From Cyrtodaria siliqua (lineage: Eukaryota > Mollusca > Bivalvia > Adapedonta > Hiatellidae): a stretch of 64,000 nucleotides of DNA. Numbering within the stretch: position 1 is the stretch's first letter; every line of letters begins with the position of its first letter. The notes below the pieces were generated by a model. It did no database searches. It was not told the DNA's origin and was given only the letters and a program-made list of their open reading frames with translations. The position numbers were made by a program, and so were the translations under genes. Location: positions 160,272-224,271 of the forward strand of contig JAWPHD010003246.1 in NCBI GenBank assembly GCA_037043455.1, given 5' to 3'. Shown piece by piece: positions 43,220-54,757 of this stretch.

Positions 43220-44290
43220 AGGGTAGTGTTTTCGGTAGTCTTACTAATTAATTAACGGATTGAATATTGTTCAATCGTTTCCTTAGTTCAAAAGCCTTAT
43301 ATACGTATATTCCTAAATTTTGTGTTTCATTTTTATTTTCATGCTTCATTAATTGTTTAAATTTCATGAAATTAGAATTTTTCCAAAAGTTTTATTTATA
43401 TACGTCTTTCTTAATTCATTGTAGTTTGTACATTCTATTACAAAGTGATATTCGTCTTCTAACAAATGACATTGTTTACACTTTCTATCGTCGTATGGGA
43501 CCCTTTCCGTTTTTTTCCGTCGCCCATTCTCTACTTCTAGCCTGTGTGAGGGGAGTCTTAGTCTTATAAGGGCCGTTCGAAATTTGTTGATATTTAAAAC
43601 ATCAAGCTATTGATTAAAATCGAAAGTAGCTATATATCTATAGCAGAAAGCTCTTGATGAATTGTTTAGTTCTGTGTTCCAATTTTGAATAAAATTATCT
43701 TTGAGTCTTTGTTTAAATGCATTTAGAAATGTTGTTACATTGCCATAGTGCAAGCCATACGTCACTGAAACCTGATGTTGATAGTAATATTTTGACCTGT
43801 GCTACCCAATTGATTTTATTTATTTGCCTTTCACAATCTTCTTTAAGCATATCATATACCCTTTTTATATATTTAGTTTCATCAGATGTACATATTTTTA
43901 GCCAGTATTTTATAATTAAGTATAATCTCCTAGTTTTATAATCCAATCTCCGTATATAAAGTTATTTTGTGTAGACACTTTTACCACTAATAGTCGTTTG
44001 CGAAAACTCAAATTTGTCCTTTCTACTTGTCGGCCTTTATGGAAACCCCACACTTCTGAAGAATAATTTAATACGGTGTAACAAGCTTGTCAAATAAATC
44101 AAGCGTGTTGATTAAGATGTTAAAATATTACCTTTAATGACTGACCAGATAACATTTTTATCAGTTTCATTGAATGACCCACCAGACGTAAAGACAATAC
44201 CCAAATGTCCATCTCTCACAATATACAGCTAATACGTTTAATGCTTTTTGTAAATCCGATTTTGCAAAAAGAATTATATCATCTGCATAT
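43220..44290 (-). pseudogene. LINE remnant in copy B flank
   Basis: Contains LYADDIILFAKSDLQKALNV (minus) near 44,250 and the DEYHFVIEC-type tail near 43,460. It has lost about 240 bases of the RT thumb that copy A retains. Confidence 0.75.
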
Positions 44291-44414
44291 AATAACAAAT
44301 AGAAAATTATATAAAAATCACTTACATGTTTGACGCAAGTGTCCAATAAATGGGTCAAACATTTATGTGATTTTTGTATACTAGTTCCTACCAATCTTAA
44401 GAAGTTTTATCTGT

Positions 44415-44660
44415 AAGTGCGCCTCCGTGGCCGAACGGTTAACGACGTTGCGTTGTAAACATTCGCCTCTCACCGCTGCGGGTTCGAATCGACTTGTAAG
44501 TGAGGAACTGTCGATTCTTACGGATGGCGGGAGGTGTATAGTACTGGTTCTAGCCAGGAAAAGTGGGTGGTCATCGTCCACCACATAAAAATCGACCGTC
44601 ATATAATTATATAACCTTACATGTGTTGAAAATGACGTAAAACACCATACAAACAAACAT
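44415..44660 (+). repeat. tRNA-derived SINE, copy B flank
   Basis: A box TGGCCGAACGG, B box GGGTTCGAATC, and the tail GAAAATGACGTAAAACACC with CAAACAAACA. Better preserved than the copy A SINE. Confidence 0.85.
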
Positions 44661-45439
44661 CTTTAAATGGACTTTGATTAATGATATAAGTGTTTTATCA
44701 GCACATTTTATGTTGTTTCACCAATTTACTTTGCTCTTTATCTTGTTATTTATTTATTCTTTAATTGGATGTTTTAATGCAGTTGTTTATGCACATACTG
44801 CACAATAAAACACTGAAAATAAAAATATATCATTGTTATACTTTCTATTGCAGTTTGATGTTAAACAATTCAAAATAGATACAGGTTGGCATTTACGGAG
44901 AATATAAGGATAGCCTTAATAGAAAGGATATTGTAAAATGTAAACTATTCTTCATCATATGTCATGTAGTGGGATTATACATTTGAATGATAATAGAATC
45001 AAAAGACTCAATTCTTTAAGACTTGTGGTAGAGATCAGTCGGTAATGTATTATATCATTAATTCATACACACATTTATCAGCAACGCCACAATTCGTAAT
45101 TACAGGATTCCCAGAGGTGAAGATATATATATCTCATCAACCATCTCGAAACGTGTTAACATCTCATTAAAATGTTAAAGGCTGAACTTGGAAATAACTG
45201 ATTTATAGGGACTCATGGTACATAGTGATCTATAGGGACTCATGGTAAATCTTGATTCTACGGAGCTACGATACGTTTTTCTACAAAATGGAGTAATTGC
45301 AAACCATGTTTAACAAGGAAATTCGGAGAATTATGAGATCGTATCGGTTTAACCACCTAAAAATCTAAAACATTGCACATACATAACCCACTCATTGCAC
45401 TTAAAACACCTGCCATATAATACAAAAAATCCCTCAAGC

Positions 45440-46120
45440 GAAATGTATTGAGCAAAAACAACTTTTCTATTTATATGAACAATGACCTTGACCTTTGAAA
45501 AATTGACATAAAATAACAGTCTCAGACTTCCTTTCCATGTGCCGCAACTTGTGGTTATGTTTTGTTAAAATCTGAAGTAACTGAGGGGAAAACATTTTTC
45601 TGTATATATTAACAGTGACCTTGAAATTTGACCAAACGACCGAATAACAATCACGGACTTCTTTTCCATGAGTCGAAGCCTTGCGGTATGTATAGCTTTG
45701 TTAAAATCCCTCAAAGGAAACTAGTTACTGAGCTGAAACGAATGTTCTATTTAAAGTAACACTGCACTAGACCTTGGACCAAATGACCTGGATACAAATC
45801 CCGAGATTGCGTTCCATGAGCCGCACTCCTTGTTGTGAAGTTTATTTAAAATCCCTCAAGGGAAACTAAAGTTTTTGACTGGAAACCAGTTTTCTATTTA
45901 TAATAACAGTGTCCTTGACCTTTGACCAAATGATCTAAATAACAGTCCCAAACTTACTTTTCATAAGCCACACCATGTGGTGAAGTTTCATGAAAATCAT
46001 AAAGGGAAAATTATTGAAGGGAAACTAATTGTCTATATATAGGAACAGTGACCTTCACCTTATACCAAATAAGCCGAATAACAATCCCGAGCTTTCTTTC
46101 TATAAGCTGCATCTTACCTT
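45440..46120 (+). repeat. Diverged ~145-bp tandem units (GACCTTGACC type)
   Basis: Four to five units share AACAGTGACCTT, GACCAAATGA, AATAACAGTC and CTTTCCATGAG. Same family as 37,430-38,244. The array runs into the left end of the next element. Confidence 0.75.
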
Positions 46121-46428
46121 TCCACCATGTACATACGTTACCCGTTGATGAGGTGGAAGTAACAACTTCTTGTGGTGGAATAACGCCTGAGTGGGGTGTA
46201 AGTTTACACCGAAGGTAAATAAATGATAATTTGCTTGTTCTTATTGATATATACCAGAAGTGTAACATAGCGCAATATATGGTCCATACATTTTCTAAAC
46301 TCGCCTAAACGTTGTATTGTGTCAACGTTTGTCTTTTTTCAGACATTAGAGGAAATTATGATTTTTGTCTACCCAAACAGAATAAAGCGCACAGAAAAAT
46401 GCAAAAATTAACCAGTCAAATGCCTTAA

Positions 46429-46743
46429 AGGGACACATGGCAATCTTGAGTTTTATATCTGGCATTACAAGTAGTACATCGATTTATTAATCCTGTATCA
46501 TTTTGACTTTAAAACTGCTTGCATATAATTAAATAAAAAAATGATAATTCCATTTCCTTCATTATTCTACACATTTTTTAAATATATTATTGGTGCAATA
46601 TTATCAAAAGTCAATAATATGTAAAAACAATTTGCTTTGAACTATTATAACAATTAATATTAATGATTGAAAGGATGCAAGTTACGAGAAAAACTAACGG
46701 GACGCCGTGAGTTTTCAAAAAATCAAGATTGCCGTGTGTCCCT
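46429..46743. mobile_element. TTAA-type MITE with intact TTAA duplication
   Basis: TTAA at 46,425-46,428 and 46,744-46,747 flank AGGGACACATGGCAATCTTG and its complement. It lies in the left arm of the 2.3-kb element; the right arm shows the empty site. Confidence 0.92.
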
Positions 46744-47474
46744 TTAAATCGCGTTGTACATTATTCTGTAAAGTAAATGACACTCCTCTATGCAATGTTT
46801 CAAGTTATGTTTCAAGTTTGTTTGATATCTTTACAATCTCATCTTTTCGAAGGAAAAAATAGCCATATATGTGCTGATGTTTTTCATCGGCGACGTCGAA
46901 GAAAGTATCAACATTACGTTTAAGCATTTAGCTCTGTTTCTCAGTGATAAGTGACATAAAGTACATGATCGGAATGCACGCGTGATAGATTAGTCCAACA
47001 CGTGAACGACCAACGTTTTTTCATTTCAAATGTTAGTACGTATGATAGAAATTGTCGGATTCATGTACGTGCTATGCCAAGTCAGTCTCTATTCAATAAC
47101 TTTTCTGAAAATTGATCAGCTAAAGAGATAATTTTATGTAGATCGTTTGTAAAATGTCAACACTGTTTTGAACTCTGCTGTATGTTATCATTTAATGGTT
47201 TACCAGCATTTGTTATCAACTGATAATCGAGCCACGAATTAGGGTTACGTATACATGTACTAACCTATTTCCAGTTATCCAGTTATCATCATGAATAAAA
47301 GATGACTACACACGTTAAATTATTGTTTAATTGAATTGTAAATTATTGTAAAATGTAATAATATGGATTGTATGTGTGTACTGTTGACGGCACCCTTTGG
47401 AATGTATTACTTTGTATTTGTTTCCTCACATGCATTTTGGCCTATTGAACATTGAAATTAAATTCCAACCAACT

Positions 47475-47575
47475 TACATGCCAGCCTTCCTGCCTGCCTG
47501 CCTGCCTGTCTGTCTGTCTGTCTGCCTGCCTGCCTGCCTGCCCTGCCCTGCCCTGCTCTGCCCTGCCCTGAAGTT
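47475..47575 (+). repeat. TGCC/TGTC/CCCTG microsatellite
   Basis: CTGCCTGCCTGCCTGCCTGT blocks followed by CCCTG repeats. The cysteine/proline-rich frames over it are spurious. Confidence 0.95.
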
Positions 47576-48829
47576 TAAGATCGCGTATTCGAGCTTCGGT
47601 GGGAGAAAGTGACTGAAAAACTTTCAATCATACATCAGTAAATGAGTACTCGATTCAACTGAGGGAATGTCCAGGTGGTGAAAGGAGAGGTATGGGATCC
47701 GCCTTTCATATGTCGTGTCAGGGTGGGCCACAGTCCCAACGGCCACCAGGCTACTTTTTTACCCATTATACAAATATGAGCCAAGCTCGGTTGTTCTACT
47801 GCATATTCTTACAGAAACATATAAACACATGCACTTAACATTGATGCCTTCGTCGCCGTCGCTGATGAAAAAAACAACACATTCACTAACAGTAGGCATG
47901 TCCGTGTCTATGACATCTCTATCTACATTTGTATGAACGTTAACAAGGACCAGAGCATTTCCAGTATATCCTACTGAATCATTATACCGGTAAGCTAACA
48001 CATGCCGAAACGTATCGCGTTACTTCGTTTTATAGAACCTCCACCACATCAATAGCGTTACAAAAAAGATCACCAACATATGTCTACAAATAGATTCTGG
48101 ATTGCAAATATACCACACAATCTTGAAAACATTGCGTAGGAGAGTGTCATTTACTTCACATAATAATGTACAGCGCGATTTAATTCAATTGACCTGTTAA
48201 CGTTTGCATTTTTCTGTGCACTTTATTCTGTTTGGGTAGAGAAAAAAACGACAAATGTTTGCACAAAAGAAGGTTCAGGCGAGTGTTCGAAAATGTATGG
48301 ACCACATCTTGCGCTTTTAACACACTTCTGGAATATATAATAAGAACAACCAAATAATCATTTTCTTACCTTCGGTGTAAATTTACACCCCACTGAGGCG
48401 TTATTCCACCACAAAATGTTATTACTTCCACCACATCAACGGGTAACGTATGGACATGGATGGTGCTTTCGTTAAAATCCCTCAAGGGAAAATAAAATTA
48501 CTGATCGAAAACGAAACGTAGCATAACTGACTGACGAAGTGCAATCCTACAGTCATATATGCCCGCCATACACAGTATCACATACTTACGTGTTATACCT
48601 TGGATACATGCGTTACTCAGCCTACGTTACAGTAATTAAGACATTATAGACCGTGAGCCATACACTTTTTTGTTACCATCTCAAGGGACAAATTCTTACT
48701 AGTACCATGTTATTGAGTACCTTGTAGACAAACAAAAAATCCATGATAGCAGTGTGAACAGGGTAGCTGATTCCTGTTATTAGAGTTATCTCCCCCTTTT
48801 AAGCAAAACTCTTGTTTCTTTAAAAAATC

Positions 48830-50226
48830 GTTTTCGATGAAACTAGAAGAGCTACAGGTCTAATATTTTGCATGTATTATACATGTACTGTCTTCTACCA
48901 AGTATTTTAAAATGGTGACCCCAGGGTCAAATATGGCCCATCCCCGGGGGTAACATTTTTTCATACAGTTATATAGGAAATCTTTAAAAAATAAATAATT
49001 TTCTCTAAAACTGTAAGAGCTAGAGGTCCCATATTATGCATGAAGCATAAGCTTATGGTCCACTAGCAAGTTTGTTAAAATGTTGACCCTGGGGTCATAT
49101 CTGGCTCCGCCCCAGTGGTCATATATTTACATAGTCATATATGAACATCTTTAAAATCTCTTCTTTAAAAAAGGCAATACCCGGAGGATTACTATTTTGC
49201 ACATTGTACAAGCTTATGGTTCTCTACCACTTTTGTTTAAATCGTGACTGTGTCCAACTATGGCCCGGTTCTGGAGTTATTGAATTGAATTGGGTTTTAA
49301 GGCGCAACAACACATGAAAGGTTATATGGCGCCTAACAGGCATGAACATGCCAGGCTCATCCTCCATGTACATCGAGATAAAATATGGAGAATGGGCATT
49401 GGACCTTCTCATCCTGAACTGCAAAGTTGCTGCAAATTTTATTGTAGACACTCCATTTACGCTGGAGCCACGTTTATTGTTTTTCTGCCACTGCTCTTAG
49501 TGATGTGAGCGAGATGGCACCTGAAACAATGTAGGGGTCATGATGAAGACCTTTAATGAGCATAAACAAAAAAGGACAAAATGAATATGAATGGGGTGGG
49601 GGTCCTACCCCTCTGCATGTGACGGTGTGTTTGCAGTGGTTGTATTCTATCCCAGCAACCACACGGGGGTGGGTGGGGTGTGGGGGGCGGTTATGGGGTT
49701 AAAGTTTTACAGGTCTAATACGATGCATGTAGCATAAGAGTATCGATCTCTACCAATTTATTTTGTTCAAATGGTGATCTTATGGTCAAATTTCGCCCGG
49801 TCCCGGGGATCACATATTTACATATCGTTATGTAGAAACGTCTATAAACATCTTCTCTGAAACTACAAGAGCTAGAGGTGTAATAAGCTACATGTAGCTT
49901 AAGATTATTGTCCTGTACCAAATAATTTAAATGGTGTCCCTTGAATCAATCCTGGAATCAAATTTGGCCCTGTCCCGGGAGTCACACTATAACATTGAAT
50001 TATATAGGAAAACATATTCAAACAGCTTTTCTGATACTTCAGAAGCTAAATAATAGTTCGCATGTACCATAAGCTTATGATCCTCTACCTAGTTTGTTCA
50101 AATGGCGACAATGGGGTCAAATATGGCCACTACGGGGGTCACAGTTTTACAGATTTATATAAAGAAATTGTTGTTGTTTCTTAAAACATGAGAGCACTTT
50201 GAGACAAGGCGAGTGGGTCTCTTGTT
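48830..50226 (+). mobile_element. Hairpin-ended element, inverted relative of 21,395-23,376
   Basis: Tandem units contain AGAGCTAGAGGTC, CATAAGCTTATGGTC and GGGGTCAAATATGGCC. The right end is stem GAGAC/GTCTC (50,201-50,221) followed by TTGTT. It is interrupted at 49,283-49,675 by another repeat. The left end is not defined. Confidence 0.6.
49283..49675 (+). repeat. Dispersed repeat, inverted with 51,750-52,095
   Basis: GAATTGAATTGGGTTTTAAG, GTTATATGGCGCC and TGTTTCAGGTGCCA (complement) are shared with 51,750-52,095 in opposite orientation. It sits inside the hairpin-ended element. Confidence 0.7.
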
Positions 50227-50239
50227 TATGGCTTGAAGT

Positions 50240-51220
50240 TGTACACTTTTCATAAAATCACTTCAAAAGATTTAAGCGAACTAAAATATATAGAGAATGT
50301 GACTTTTGATAAGGTATTCCATTATGAAGACTTAACCATGTTTACAAGTCGAATATTGAATAAATCCACGAACTAAAATCACAAAGTAGACCACTGCATT
50401 TTCGACAAATTGCAAAAAAAAAACAGAAAGGAAAAGAAAAGGCATTTTACGTTTTAACTGTTGATTTTTAGGTGTTTGTTTGACAAATTTTAAAATAACC
50501 CAAAATTAAACTACAAAAACAGTTAATCAAAACTCTATCCAGGTGTTCATCTCATATTATAATGCATATGTGTCGCTTAAAAGTAAATGTTTATTCATGG
50601 GTTTTTGTAATAACCGTAATTGATGTGTAAAATGAATTATCCATTTATTTATTTTTTTGTCTGGCTGGTTAAAGTTTTTTATATTGTTTCTATATAGTTT
50701 TGATTCTCAAACGATGTAAGTTATGTATATACCTCGTGGTCAGTAGGTTTAGAAACGATGTACATATGTTGTAAAATGTGGCTGTTGTTGGCGGGATAGA
50801 TACTTTAACTGCAATAGGACATGTATGTCGGATATAGCTTTTAGAGTAAACATCAGTAAACTAACCGTGATCACTAAATGTAATTTATCTCGATGCACTG
50901 GGTACCGATTCTTATCTGGAAGCGTTAAAAATATTTTTATATCTTATCTGTATGTTATATTGTCACATTAAGTTACATTATTTAAATCAGATAATATGTA
51001 CTGAGTATTCTTAATTGTCCTGTTGTATCCCAAGGCATTAATTGCCAAGTTTATCAAAACAGCAATGAGCTGAGTATATATAAGGCTTGCAGGCATATTG
51101 CAACTCGACATACATGAACTTGATGCTAACTCGCGTTGTGAACCCAGATTCTTGGATATAACCTTTATGACGGATTAACATTTTAGTTGTATGTATTTTA
51201 ATGCAGTCATCCTGCTTGAG
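50240..51220. other. No gene; one dispersed repeat
   Basis: Bases 50,505-50,600 resemble 39,755-39,850 (AAACTCTATCCAGGTGTTCA). A TATA-like GAGTATATATAAGGCTTG at about 51,074 has no clear frame after it. The rest shows nothing recognisable. Confidence 0.5.
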
Positions 51221-51227
51221 CGCATAC

Positions 51228-51420
51228 AGCCTGTTGATGCAGTGGATAGCACGGGGGACTTTAAATTCAGAGGACCCTGGTTAAAGCCTCACCGGAGCCA
51301 GTGAATTTTGTCGGTGTGTTCTTTGGCAAGACACTTTTACCCTCGTCCGTCGGATGGGGACGTAAACCAGGCGATCCCGTGTATCGCTTGTTTTGTTTTT
51401 CTCCCATCATGTTAAAGAAA
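51228..51420 (+). repeat. tRNA-related SINE-like sequence
   Basis: TGATGCAGTGGATAGCAC (A-box-like), GGTTAAAGCCTC (B-box-like), and downstream TTCTTTGGCAAGACACTTTT, a tail typical of some animal SINEs. A poly-C stretch follows at 51,470-51,545. Confidence 0.6.
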
Positions 51421-51749
51421 CATAGGTGTCTATTCGTTAGTGGCCATATTCCTAAATTCCTATATAACCCCCACCCCCACCCCCCCCCCCCCCCCCCCTC
51501 CCCCCCCCCACCCCCCCCCCCCCCCACCATACACACACACACACAAGGGTTGATGCTTACTACTATCCTAGGTTAATTCCATGCTCTAAATAAAGTACGG
51601 AGAACATTACTACCTATGTTTAGATACATATCCTAAGCAGGTGATATTGTAATAACTGCACCAATACTAACAAGTAGTTGCCATGGTAAGTAGTTAGTAC
51701 AGTGAATTGGGTATCACCCTAAACATATTTCTTCTTCGACTCCGTGTGG

Positions 51750-52095
51750 TTCCCGAGCAAGAATATGACCACTGCATATCCAGGCATAGGGGTAACATTT
51801 CCCCGAATTCATATTAATTTTGTCCTTTTTGTTCATTATTTTCATCATGAAACCTGTATTGTTTCAGGTGCTACTTCAGTGGCGGCAGTTATCGTGGCTC
51901 CAGCGAAAAATGGAGTGTTTACTAGAGAATTTGCAGCAACTCTGCAGTTCTGCAGGTAAGAAGGTTCCAGGCATATTCTGCAAATGTTTATCTAGATGTT
52001 AATGAAGTGTGAGCCGGGTCGAATGTTCATTCTTGTTGGCGCCATATAACATGTTTGTGTTGGTGCGCCGTAAAACCCAAATTCAAATTAATTCA
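51750..52095 (-). repeat. Dispersed repeat, inverted copy
   Basis: Partner of 49,283-49,675. Ends with GGCGCCATATAACATG and CGTAAAACCCAAATTCAAAT. Confidence 0.7.
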
Positions 52096-52099
52096 TCTT

Positions 52100-53430
52100 C
52101 GTCGATTCTTTTTTCAGTAACACAGAAATGGTTCGTGCAAATGCATATACATGTATACTATTTTTACATTTCATATGCAGAATTCTTCATTGTGTTGTAT
52201 ATGGGTGGGGTGATTCAGGTGTAAAAATCCTTAAAATATGCAAAAATTGTAATTAAAATGTATTAAAATAGACAACTTTTAAGATTTTGCGTTGCAAATG
52301 CAATGTTTAATTCATGTATTTATGTGTAATACATAATCCAAATGTGTAATCATAATAAGTATTGCCATGACGCATACACCTAAAAAAGACTTTTGTTAAA
52401 AAAAAAACACACGTTAAACCGCACATTTCCTTTATCTAGAATCCTTTGGACTATGTGTTGTCTGTGCAATATATATATATATCACAACATGTTAATACTA
52501 TTTATATTGCAGTCACTTTGAGGAAGGCTTATACTTCCAGTTTGGCATGTGTCTCAACTTTTATCAGGCTTACTGAACACATATGTGCAATGCCATGAAC
52601 ATTGCCATGAACATTGCTTAGTACTTAATTTCATCAATATATCATAACAATCCCTTATTCATATTATAATATTATTTAAATCATGTAGAAAGGTTGTAAA
52701 TTACTGATTCTTACAAGCTTACACATATATTGTAAGAAATATTAACTAAACTAAATGCATAGAAATGTGTCAATAGGGGGTGGGGTAAATTGACTTCTAG
52801 TTTGAAGCAAAATAGAGATTTTAAACTAAATTCTGTGCTAAAAAAGAGCTTATTTACGATTTATGTAACTCAATGAATTATAAACTTAAGTGCATCTTTA
52901 AAAAGTACATCAATAATTATTCACACAAGCATGACATTCAAACATGAACATCAAAAACTTATATGAAAGCGCTACAATGATAACCTATTAATGTTCGATT
53001 TTTTTTTATATAAGCTACCTGTTCCAGATTGCTATCATGGAAAAATGTAATCTATATACATTGCTCTTTTCAAAAAGTGATGGTAGAATTTGTCCCTTGA
53101 GTTGGTAACAATATCGAAAATGTTGGGTCCTGGCTCAAGGCCTAATTAATGATGTTACATCCGAAAATTATTCCAAACCTTACATATATCACAGACATAC
53201 GAGCCCATGATGTTAATAATGTTTCATTCTCGAAATATCCGTTACATTGTATGTTTTTAAATCATATTCTATTTTCCGCATGTTAAAAGAAATTAGAACA
53301 AATCATGCAATAAACTATTAACGTTTTATTGCAACATTTCTTTAGACATAATTGATTGTAACAACTCATTTTAAACATTATCTATGCTTTTTAAAATACA
53401 AAATTTCGTTTCACTTAATGTTTATACCTT
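52100..53430. other. AT-rich, no gene
   Basis: Long stretch with a short TA run near 52,475 and a segment at 53,105-53,240 loosely resembling 54,250-54,420. Short frames only; nothing recognisable. Confidence 0.5.
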
Positions 53431-54031
53431 TGATCGAACAGAACAGAACAAATATTTAACTTGTACATACGTACATTGTTATATATACATACATAAATGT
53501 TCATGCATAATAAGTCAAGTGATTTTAGACAAAAGTACATTTGCTATTAGCAATATTAATGTTAAATAACTGATACATAAGGATTAAAATACAATAGAGC
53601 TAAACAAAGAATCAAGATTGTATTCCTTACCTTACAGCTAAAGCTGTAGTAATATATTTTGCTAACTTTATAACAATATCTGCAGTAATTCTAAGAATTT
53701 AAACATATTAGGTAAATTGTCCGGATTGTTGTGTAACAAGGACAAATCAAAATAAAATGGTATTCATCTTCCAAATCAATACTGTGACAGCATTGGCAAT
53801 ATCTTTAATTTCTAGGTATTCTAGAGAGTATCTACCGGTCTGTATTCTTAACGAATGTGCTGATATTCTGAACTTTGTTAGATATGATCTGATTACATGG
53901 TCAAATATCAAGGTATGATTCATAATTAAAACTCAATTTACAATTATGATATAATTCAAGTACACCACTTGATTACTAATCTACAAACCATCGTTGTATA
54001 AAACAATCAACATCTCTTTGTCTAAACGTAT

Positions 54032-54171
54032 GTAACCGGGTACAGGTAAATGGTGAATAATCGATTCCTAACCGTATGTCCTCGATAGCTCAGTGGTTAG
54101 AGCGGTGGTACGGTAAACCAGAGACCCTTGGTTCGAGTCCCGGTTGAGGAACGATTATTTCACCACCTGTT
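54032..54171 (+). mobile_element. ~140-bp tRNA-like insertion with ACGTAT duplication
   Basis: The uninterrupted LINE at 30,220-30,245 reads CTAAACGTATTTATAAAG; here ACGTAT occurs before and after the insert. The insert has a tRNA-like core and imperfect inverted flanks (AATGGTGAATAATCG and CGATTATTTCACCACC). Confidence 0.78.
54079..54150 (+). tRNA. tRNA-like sequence (probably pseudogene or SINE head)
   Basis: Seventy-two bases with a seven-pair acceptor stem TCCTCGA/TTGAGGA (one G-T), D stem GCTC/GAGC and B box GGTTCGAGTCC. The anticodon loop reads ACGGTAA, which would give GGT (threonine), but position 33 is C and the T stem has a mismatch. No intron, no CCA. Treated as a mobile tRNA relic rather than a working gene. 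Confidence 0.5.
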
Positions 54172-54757
54172 ATACGTATTTATAAAGTATTTAGCATATT
54201 GATACCTGCGTTATTAAGCCTACGTTACCGTAATTTACGTTACCTTGTTGAATAAAGGTGTTTTAATGAAAAATATTTCAAACATCATAGGTTATAATAG
54301 ACATACGTATCCATGATGTAAATAATAATTGTTTTTTGTATTGTCCGTTACATTGTGTGCATTTTAAAATAATTTATAATTAATAATAATTTTCCGTGAG
54401 TTACCAGAAATCTAGAAAAATCGGACAATTAACTTACTATTAAGGTTGTCAATACAACATTCCTCTACACGTCATCGATGGTAATATTCAAAGTTTGAAC
54501 AGACATGAAATTATGCCAGTGCTATTTACTTTAAACATATTTTATTGCTTTTTACATAATACAGCAAAAGGGTTGGGCCACAAGTTATACCAACGTTAGA
54601 TTCGGCCCTCCCCAACAACAAATAATATACATATAATGGATAAGATGGCAATAAGTTTGTTCAAAGCATAAGTCATGCTATTTATCTGAATTCATTGTTT
54701 GACAACACAGATCCCTGGTCCCCCTCCTGTCCGGAATCAAAAGAAATACATATAGAT

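Larger units (their letters stand above)
41930..45700 (+). repeat. Segmental duplication, 3' flank of copy B
   Basis: Homologous to 33,000-37,760. Smaller because it lacks the 545-base insertion and one copy of the 83-base dispersed repeat and has several deletions in the LINE remnant. Confidence 0.88.
46127..48455. mobile_element. ~2.3-kb inverted-repeat element, no transposase
   Basis: Left arm from CATACGTTACCCGTTGATG (46,132) and right arm ending with its complement near 48,450. The arms match over about 350 bases on the left once the MITE at 46,429-46,743 is skipped, including GTGGTGGAATAACGCCTGAG and CACCGAAGGTAA. The interior holds a TGCC/TGTC microsatellite and no convincing frame. 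No target duplication was fixed. Confidence 0.75.
53430..54240 (-). pseudogene. LINE C-terminal remnant, second copy
   Basis: Homologous to 29,580-30,300 and the same strand, with extra small deletions. Interrupted at about 54,032-54,171 by a tRNA-like insertion. Confidence 0.7.

Noticed and set aside
51301..51576. Frames on both strands around the poly-C/CA tract
   Set aside because: They are composed of SINE tail and simple sequence.
54079..54150. Functional tRNA-Thr gene
   Set aside because: C at the usually invariant U33 position, a T-stem mismatch, and location inside an insertion with target duplication.
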